11,430 bases of DNA from positions 1-11,430 of the forward strand of contig JAKATS010000220.1 in NCBI GenBank assembly GCA_021818645.1, written 5' to 3'. The position numbers were made by a program, and so were the translations under genes. Source of the DNA: Acidobacteriota bacterium (lineage in GTDB: Bacteria; Acidobacteriota; Terriglobia; Terriglobales; SCQP01). This document shows, piece after piece, positions 7,477-11,430 of the stretch (position 1 is the stretch's first letter; the number at the start of each line of letters is the position of its first letter). Under the pieces are notes generated by a model. The model made no database searches. It was not told the origin of the DNA and saw only the letters and a list, made by a program, of their open reading frames with translations.

Positions 7477-8031
7477 ATGGCTGGAACCTTGCAAGGCAAA
7501 CGGGTGGCGGCGCTGGTGGACGACCGGTTTGAAGCCGCCGAACTTTTCGAACCCAAACAGGCATTGGAACAGGCCGGCGCGCAGGTCGAGGTGATTTCCC
7601 GCCATGCCCGGCTTACCTCCATGCGGCATCACGATCCCGGACCCACCCTGGCCCGCGATCGCGCCCTCGACCAGGCCGATGCCGGCGATTATGACGCCCT
7701 GCTGCTGCCCGGCGGGGTGGTCAATGGGGACAGCCTCCGCATCGTGCCCGAGGCCCAGCGTTTCGTGAAGCTCATCGCCGGCGCGCAGAAGCCGATTGCG
7801 GTGATTTGCCACGGCGGCTGGATTCTGATCTCCAGCGGCCTGGTGCGGGGCCGCACCCTGACCAGCTGGCCCACCTTGCAGGACGATTACCGCAATGCCG
7901 GCGCGCACTGGGTTGACCGGGAAGTGGTGCGTGACGGCAATTGGGTTTCCAGCCGCAAGCCCGACGATATTCCCGCCTTTAACCGGGAAATGCTGGCGCT
8001 CTTTGCGGAAGGCCGGACCCTGGCGGCTTGA
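7477..8031 (+). CDS. PfpI/DJ-1-family protein (YhbO/Hsp31-like, putative deglycase or peptidase-like)
   Basis: Cytoplasmic protein of the class I glutamine amidotransferase-like fold. Relatives include PfpI (peptidase) and YhbO/DJ-1 (stress protection; a deglycase role has been reported but is disputed). At 184 residues it has the usual single-domain length. Visible motifs are VAALVDDRFEAAELFEP (10-26, with the conserved active-site Glu region), DYDALLLPGGVVNGDSLR (71-88), and the nucleophile elbow AVICHGGW (108-115, with Cys111 and His112). GRTLTSWPTLQDDYRNAGA and WVSSRKPDDIPAF follow. A strong AGGAGG lies 8 nt before the ATG. It stands alone, behind the antiporter's terminator. The exact reaction cannot be told from sequence. 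Confidence 0.93.
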   Translation: MAGTLQGKRVAALVDDRFEAAELFEPKQALEQAGAQVEVISRHARLTSMRHHDPGPTLARDRALDQADAGDYDALLLPGGVVNGDSLRIVPEAQRFVKLIAGAQKPIAVICHGGWILISSGLVRGRTLTSWPTLQDDYRNAGAHWVDREVVRDGNWVSSRKPDDIPAFNREMLALFAEGRTLAA

Positions 8032-8227
8032 ATCCCGGAATGCGGGACTCAGCCGCAGCTCACAGGATGGGTTCCTTATATTTCGGCTTCGGGTCATAGC
8101 GCTTCATACGGGCCAATGGCCGGGGAGTCAGTTGGGGTACATGGTGATTTGAAGCGGACTCAAGCCCGGGATTCCTCCCGGCGAACCCAAAGGCAGGGCA
8201 TCGGCGAATCGGGCCGGAGCGTGGTAC

Positions 8228-8233
8228 GATAAT
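8228..8233 (+). promoter_or_regulatory. pyrR: Candidate -10 box directly before pyrR
   Basis: GATAAT (5 of 6 matches to TATAAT) ends 6 nt before the pyrR ATG at 8240, with TACGAT overlapping it at 8225-8230. A start about 7 nt downstream would fall on the A of the ATG, giving a leaderless transcript. No good -35 box is seen at 8202-8210. No Shine-Dalgarno precedes the ATG, which fits leaderless initiation. Confidence 0.35.
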
Positions 8234-8239
8234 TCCGCC

Positions 8240-8806
8240 ATGCCCTCCGCTCCTGCTCCCGTCCTGCGACAAAAAGCCCAGCTCATGTCCGCCAGTGAAA
8301 TCGAACGCACGCTGGTACGGCTGGCGCATGAAATCGTGGAAAAAAACAACGGCGTGGACGACCTGGTGCTGATCGGCGTCAAGCGCCGCGGCCTGCCCCT
8401 GGCCACGCGCCTGGGCGCGTTGGCGGCGCGCATTGAATCGAAGCCGGTCCCGGTGGGCGAGCTCGATATCACCTTCTACCGCGACGATCTCAGCACGGTG
8501 GGCCAGAAGCCCGTGGTCACCCCCACCCAGATTCCCTTTCCCCTGGCCGGCAAAAACGTGGTGCTGGTGGATGACGTGCTCTACACCGGACGCACCATCC
8601 GCGCCGCCCTCGACGCGCTGTTCGATCACGGCCGCCCGCGGCGGGTGCAGCTGCTGGTGCTGATTGACCGCGGGCACCGCGAGCTGCCGATCGAGGCCAG
8701 CTTTGTCGGCAAGTACGTGCAGACCACCGAGCGGGAAATCATCGAAGTCAAGCTGCAGGAAGTGGACAATCTGGAAAAAGTCCTGCTGGTCGAGCCCGAA
8801 CACTGA
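8240..8806 (+). CDS. pyrR: PyrR, pyrimidine operon regulator / uracil phosphoribosyltransferase
   Basis: Homologue of the bifunctional PyrR, which binds pyr mRNA when UMP/UTP is high and also makes UMP from uracil and PRPP. The 188 residues align along the whole length with the B. subtilis protein as I recall it. Visible motifs are IERTLVRLAHEIVEKN (21-36), LIGVKRRGLPLATRL (44-58), VGELDITFYRDDL (72-84), the PRPP loop VVLVDDVLYTGRT (107-119) and VLIDRGHRELPI (140-151). The ATG at 8240 is preferred to Met16, because the segment QKAQLMSASEI before and around Met16 aligns with the conserved N-terminus. It heads a run with pyrB (69-bp gap) and pyrC. No classic PyrR-binding loop with terminator is visible upstream, so how it regulates here is open. 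Confidence 0.95.
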   Translation: MPSAPAPVLRQKAQLMSASEIERTLVRLAHEIVEKNNGVDDLVLIGVKRRGLPLATRLGALAARIESKPVPVGELDITFYRDDLSTVGQKPVVTPTQIPFPLAGKNVVLVDDVLYTGRTIRAALDALFDHGRPRRVQLLVLIDRGHRELPIEASFVGKYVQTTEREIIEVKLQEVDNLEKVLLVEPEH

Positions 8807-8810
8807 CCGG

Positions 8811-8843
8811 CGCCGGCGGGAAGCCCTCCTGCGGCAGCCGGCG
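8811..8843 (+). repeat. Inverted repeat in the pyrR-pyrB gap
   Basis: CGCCGGC (8811-8817) and GCCGGCG (8837-8843) form a perfect 7-bp stem with a 19-nt loop that itself holds GGG/CCC complementarity. It sits between the pyrR stop and the pyrB start and has no T run, so it is not an intrinsic terminator. It could be a PyrR target, an RNA-stability element, or chance in GC-rich DNA. Confidence 0.4.
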
Positions 8844-8875
8844 GTTCGAAGCGGAACATTTCAACTTCCATACGC

Positions 8876-9784
8876 ATGAGCCATCTGCTCGGCATCGAGA
8901 AACTGCCCACCGAAACCATCTGGGATTATTTACACCTGGCCCAATCCTTCGCGGCCGCGCCGCCGGCGCGCGATCTGGCCGGCCAGCGCATTCTGCTGTT
9001 GTTTTACGAGGCCTCGACCCGCACCCGCGCGTCGTTTGAAGTGGCCGCCCGCCGGCTGGGAGCGGAAACCGTTTTCGTCGCCGCCCAGGCCAGCAGCATT
9101 GAAAAAGGCGAATCGCTGCTCGACACCGTTTATACCCTGCGCGCGCTGGATTTGCGCGCCATCGTGATGCGGCACGGCGCCAGCGGCGCCCCCGGGCTGG
9201 TGGCCCGCAACGTGGATGTGCCGGTGATCAATGCCGGCGACGGCATGCACGAGCACCCCACCCAGGCGCTGCTCGACGGCTACACCATCCTGCGTCATCG
9301 CGGCCGCATCGAGGGTTTGACGGTGGCGATCGTGGGCGACATTCTGCACAGCCGCGTGGCCCGCTCCAACATTCTGCTGCTGACCCGCCTGGGCGCCAAA
9401 GTCCGGCTCTGCGGACCCCGCACCCTGCTGCCGCCGGAGCTGGCGCTGGCCTATGGCGATGCGGTCACCGCGACCCATGATCTCGAGGCCGCGCTGGAAA
9501 ACGCCGATGTGGTGATGGTTTTGCGCATTCAGATGGAGCGCATGCGCGCATCATTTTTCACCAGCGAGACCGAATACGTGCGCGCTTTTTCCCTCACCTC
9601 CGAGCGGCTGCGCCTGGCCGCGCCGGAGGCGCTGGTGATGCATCCCGGGCCGATGATCCGGGGAGTGGAAATCAGCGCAGAGGTTGCCGACTCGCCCCAG
9701 TCGGTGATCCGCGAGCAGGTGGAAAACGGGGTATTGATCCGCATGGCGGTGCTGCACCGCCTGCTGGCCCCGCGCGCGGCCTGA
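8876..9784 (+). CDS. pyrB: PyrB, aspartate carbamoyltransferase catalytic chain
   Basis: Joins carbamoyl phosphate and aspartate to give N-carbamoyl-aspartate, the committed step of pyrimidine synthesis; catalytic trimers in the cytoplasm. Its 302 residues match the family. The carbamoyl-phosphate site STRTR is at 47-51, preceded by LLFYEA rather than the common FFEP. Lys77 lies in EKGESLLDT, Arg99-His100 and HPTQ (127-130) follow, and Arg159 lies in DILHSRVARSN. The aspartate-site VLRIQ (215-219) and HPGPMIRGVEI (256-266) are present. No regulatory chain pyrI is in the window. It starts HLLGIEKL in the usual way, but no Shine-Dalgarno is visible. It ends 8 bp before pyrC, and the tight spacing implies co-expression. 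Confidence 0.97.
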   Translation: MSHLLGIEKLPTETIWDYLHLAQSFAAAPPARDLAGQRILLLFYEASTRTRASFEVAARRLGAETVFVAAQASSIEKGESLLDTVYTLRALDLRAIVMRHGASGAPGLVARNVDVPVINAGDGMHEHPTQALLDGYTILRHRGRIEGLTVAIVGDILHSRVARSNILLLTRLGAKVRLCGPRTLLPPELALAYGDAVTATHDLEAALENADVVMVLRIQMERMRASFFTSETEYVRAFSLTSERLRLAAPEALVMHPGPMIRGVEISAEVADSPQSVIREQVENGVLIRMAVLHRLLAPRAA

Positions 9785-9792
9785 AGCTGAAC

Positions 9793-11070
9793 ATGTCCAT
9801 CATTCTCAAAAATGGACGGCTCTTCGACCCCGGCACCGGGCGGGATGAAATCGGCGATCTGGTGATCCACAACGACCGGATTCGCGATCTCGGCCCGCGC
9901 ATCGCGGCCGAAAGCCCGGGCGTATTGGACTGCAGCGGGCTGGTGATCACGCCCGGCTGGCTGGACGCGCATGTGCATCTGCGCGAGCCCGGCCAGGAAT
10001 ACAAGGAAACCATCGCCACCGGAACCCGCGCCGCCGTGGCCGGCGGCTTTACCGCCGTGGCGGCCATGCCCAACACCCAGCCGGTCAACGACCATGCCGG
10101 CATCACCACCCTGCTGGTGCAGCGAGCGCGCGAGCTGGGCAACGCCAGGGTGTATCCCATCGGCGCCATCACCGCCGGCAGCCGCGGCGAGCAGCTCGCC
10201 GCCATAGGCGCCATGCGCGCCGCCGGCGCGGTGGCCATCAGCGACGACGGCCGTCCGGTGATGAACGGCCAGATCATGCGCCGCGCCATGGAATATGCGG
10301 CCATGCACCAGATGCCGGTGATCGAGCACGCCGAAGACCTGCATCTTTCCGCCGGCGGGGTGATGCACGAAGGCCCGGCCAGCTATCGCCTCGGCCTGGC
10401 CGGCATTTCCTCCGCCTCCGAAGCCTCGCTGGCGGCGCGCGACCTGCTGCTGGCCGAACAGACCGGCTGCCATCTGCACATCGCCCATGTATCGGCCGCG
10501 GCCACGGTGCGGCTGCTGGCCGAGGCCAAAAGCCGGGGCGTGCGGGTCACCGCCGAGGTCACGCCCCACCATCTCACCCTCTGCGACGAGGATGTGCGCG
10601 ACTACGATCCCAATTTCAAGATGAATCCGCCGCTGCGCTCGGCGGCGGACCGCGAGGCCCTGATCGCGGGCCTGGCGGAAGGCGTGATAGACATCATCGC
10701 CACCGATCATGCTCCCCACGCCGCGCATGAAAAACAGCAGGAATTCGAGCGCGCGCCCTTCGGCGTGATCGGCCTGGAAACCGCCCTGCCCCTGGGCCTG
10801 GCGCTGGTGCGCGCCGGCCGGCTGACGCTGCGCCGGCTGCTGACCGCGCTTTCGCTCGAGCCGGCCCGGTTATTCGGACTGCCCGTGCCCGCGCTCGCCC
10901 CCGGCAGCATCGCCGATCTGACCATCTTCGATCCCGAACGCGAATGGCTCTGCGCTCCCGCGGCGCTGCATTCCAAAAGCCACAACAGCCCCTTCCTGGG
11001 CTGGCGGCTGCAGGGCCGCGCGGTGCATACCCTGGTCGGCGGCCGCGTGGTTTACTCCCTGGAAGCATAA
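9793..11070 (+). CDS. pyrC: PyrC, dihydroorotase (class I)
   Basis: Cyclises N-carbamoyl-aspartate to dihydroorotate, the step after PyrB. The 425 residues place it in the class I (Aquifex/Bacillus-type) amidohydrolases. The metal ligands appear to be present: His60 and His62 in DAHVHLREPG, Asp151/152 in ISDDGRP, His179 in VIEHAED, His232 in HIAHVS and Asp305 in ATDHAPH. Substrate-site MPNTQP (92-97) and AEVTPHHLTL (254-263) are also seen, and APFGVIGLETALPL (321-334) is typical. It is therefore a likely active enzyme, not the inactive PyrC' paralogue that partners PyrB in some species. It lies 8 bp after pyrB. The same class in Aquifex forms a complex with ATCase; that is possible here but not shown. 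Confidence 0.97.
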   Translation: MSIILKNGRLFDPGTGRDEIGDLVIHNDRIRDLGPRIAAESPGVLDCSGLVITPGWLDAHVHLREPGQEYKETIATGTRAAVAGGFTAVAAMPNTQPVNDHAGITTLLVQRARELGNARVYPIGAITAGSRGEQLAAIGAMRAAGAVAISDDGRPVMNGQIMRRAMEYAAMHQMPVIEHAEDLHLSAGGVMHEGPASYRLGLAGISSASEASLAARDLLLAEQTGCHLHIAHVSAAATVRLLAEAKSRGVRVTAEVTPHHLTLCDEDVRDYDPNFKMNPPLRSAADREALIAGLAEGVIDIIATDHAPHAAHEKQQEFERAPFGVIGLETALPLGLALVRAGRLTLRRLLTALSLEPARLFGLPVPALAPGSIADLTIFDPEREWLCAPAALHSKSHNSPFLGWRLQGRAVHTLVGGRVVYSLEA

Positions 11071-11091
11071 GCGAAGCGATCAACGGCATAT

Positions 11092-11108
11092 AACTGCATT
11101 GCAGTTTT
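11092..11108 (+). terminator. Weak terminator-like hairpin after pyrC
   Basis: AACTGC (11092-11097) pairs with GCAGTT (11101-11106) around a 3-nt loop, followed by only two further T (four T in all). It lies 21 bp after the pyrC stop. The stem is AT-containing and the T run short, so termination is uncertain. Confidence 0.3.
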
Positions 11109-11173
11109 ACGAGTTCAATTGAGTTATTGGTCAGAATAAAAGTCCGATCATAAGTTGTGCGGTAATTCTGATA

Positions 11174-11179
11174 TACAAT
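11174..11179 (+). promoter_or_regulatory. Candidate -10 box of the last gene
   Basis: TACAAT (5 of 6 matches to TATAAT) lies 25 nt before the ATG at 11205 in an AT-richer stretch. A TG dinucleotide four bases before may add extended -10 character. No convincing -35 box is found at 16-18 nt spacing. Confidence 0.35.
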
Positions 11180-11204
11180 AAAGCCATCTTTGAAGGAACG
11201 GGTG

Positions 11205-11430
11205 ATGCGACCAGGGAATTATTGCGGCACCGGCCTGAAAATACTTCTTTTACTGGCGGCAGGATGCGGGCAAATCCTGTGCGCCCAGGCGCAAAAGCCG
11301 GCGAATCAGCCGATTCATCCCAAGTCATTCATCCGGCCGGCGCAGACTTTGCCCACGCCACGCCGAATCCACAAACTTTACAGCGTACATTTCCCCATAG
11401 TTTCACGGCTTCAATTTTTTGACAGCGGAG
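11205..11430 (+). CDS. Exported protein of unknown function (partial, 3' end beyond right edge)
   Basis: An open frame of 75 codons runs off the right edge without a stop. The ATG has a GAAGGA Shine-Dalgarno 7 nt upstream. The N-terminus has basic residues R2 and K12, a hydrophobic core KILLLLAAG (12-20), and a likely cleavage site after CAQA (26-29). An LAAGC around Cys21 resembles a lipobox, but with Ala rather than Leu at -3, so signal peptidase I cleavage at about residue 29 and lipidation at Cys21 are both possible. The visible mature part is Pro-, Gln- and His-rich and then basic (PTPRRIHKLYSVHFP). No family can be assigned from this fragment. It begins 134 bp after pyrC, behind its own candidate -10 box, so it is probably a separate transcription unit. 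Confidence 0.75.
   Translation, partial: MRPGNYCGTGLKILLLLAAGCGQILCAQAQKPANQPIHPKSFIRPAQTLPTPRRIHKLYSVHFPIVSRLQFFDSG

Noticed and set aside
8033..8048. Hairpin TCCCG/CGGGA just after the PfpI-family gene
   Set aside because: A 5-bp stem without a T run; not enough to call a terminator.
8060..8107. Minus-strand 15-codon reading frame rich in Lys, Pro and Tyr (MKRYDPKPKYKEPIL)
   Set aside because: Composition is striking, but there is no Shine-Dalgarno, no promoter was seen, and the length is too short to support without conservation data.
8060..8803. Long minus-strand open frame opposite pyrR
   Set aside because: Antisense shadow caused by GC-rich third positions; pyrR on the plus strand is unmistakable.
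9529..10728. 399-codon minus-strand open frame opposite pyrB and pyrC
   Set aside because: Gly/His/Ala-rich antisense shadow with no recognisable motif, covering two clear genes.

Overview
This GC-rich bacterial window carries ordinary chromosomal housekeeping genes plus a few less familiar ones. I see no phage, transposon, CRISPR, tRNA or rRNA sequence. The best lineage guess is Acidobacteriota, which is an inference. It rests on a CIRCE-controlled groESL operon, a large secreted DUF4382-type lipoprotein with a carboxypeptidase-regulatory-like domain, and a compact pyrR-pyrB-pyrC run. No 16S or other taxonomic marker is present.

Left part (1-2992). A minus-strand groES-groEL operon has groEL cut by the left edge. 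Its control region is very clear: a sigma70-type promoter with a 17-nt spacer lies directly against a CIRCE operator, so HrcA repression is expected. Behind it on the same strand is a short tatA gene for the Tat export pore. Divergent from tatA is a HAD-superfamily phosphatase resembling phosphoglycolate phosphatase.

Middle part (3010-5889, all minus strand). Reading in the direction of transcription there is a DUF4382-like lipoprotein, then a textbook intrinsic terminator. Next come a small CPFC-motif protein and rsmD (16S rRNA G966 methyltransferase), probably co-transcribed, and a second small protein of unknown function that begins with TTG. A perfect -10 box (TATAAT) sits immediately after the terminator and probably restarts transcription for the small protein and rsmD. 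The 306-bp gap 5890-6195 separates this block from the divergent right half and holds several short hairpins.

Right part (6196-11430, all plus strand). A CPA2/NapA-type cation:proton antiporter is followed by a probable terminator and a PfpI/DJ-1-family protein. A pyrimidine cluster comes next: pyrR (regulator), pyrB (aspartate carbamoyltransferase) and pyrC (class I dihydroorotase). PyrB and PyrC catalyse the second and third steps of de novo UMP synthesis, and PyrR normally senses UMP/UTP and controls such operons through RNA. No classic PyrR attenuator is visible. Instead pyrR has a candidate -10 box so close to its ATG that the message may be leaderless, and a 7-bp inverted repeat lies between pyrR and pyrB. 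After an AT-richer gap, a new gene with a signal peptide starts at 11205 and runs off the right edge.

I did not find a convincing novel multi-gene system. The observations most worth checking are the two unfamiliar 99-residue proteins flanking rsmD, the structured 5890-6195 gap, the symmetrically altered CIRCE arm, the pyrR 5' region, and the unusual last residues of groEL at the window edge.
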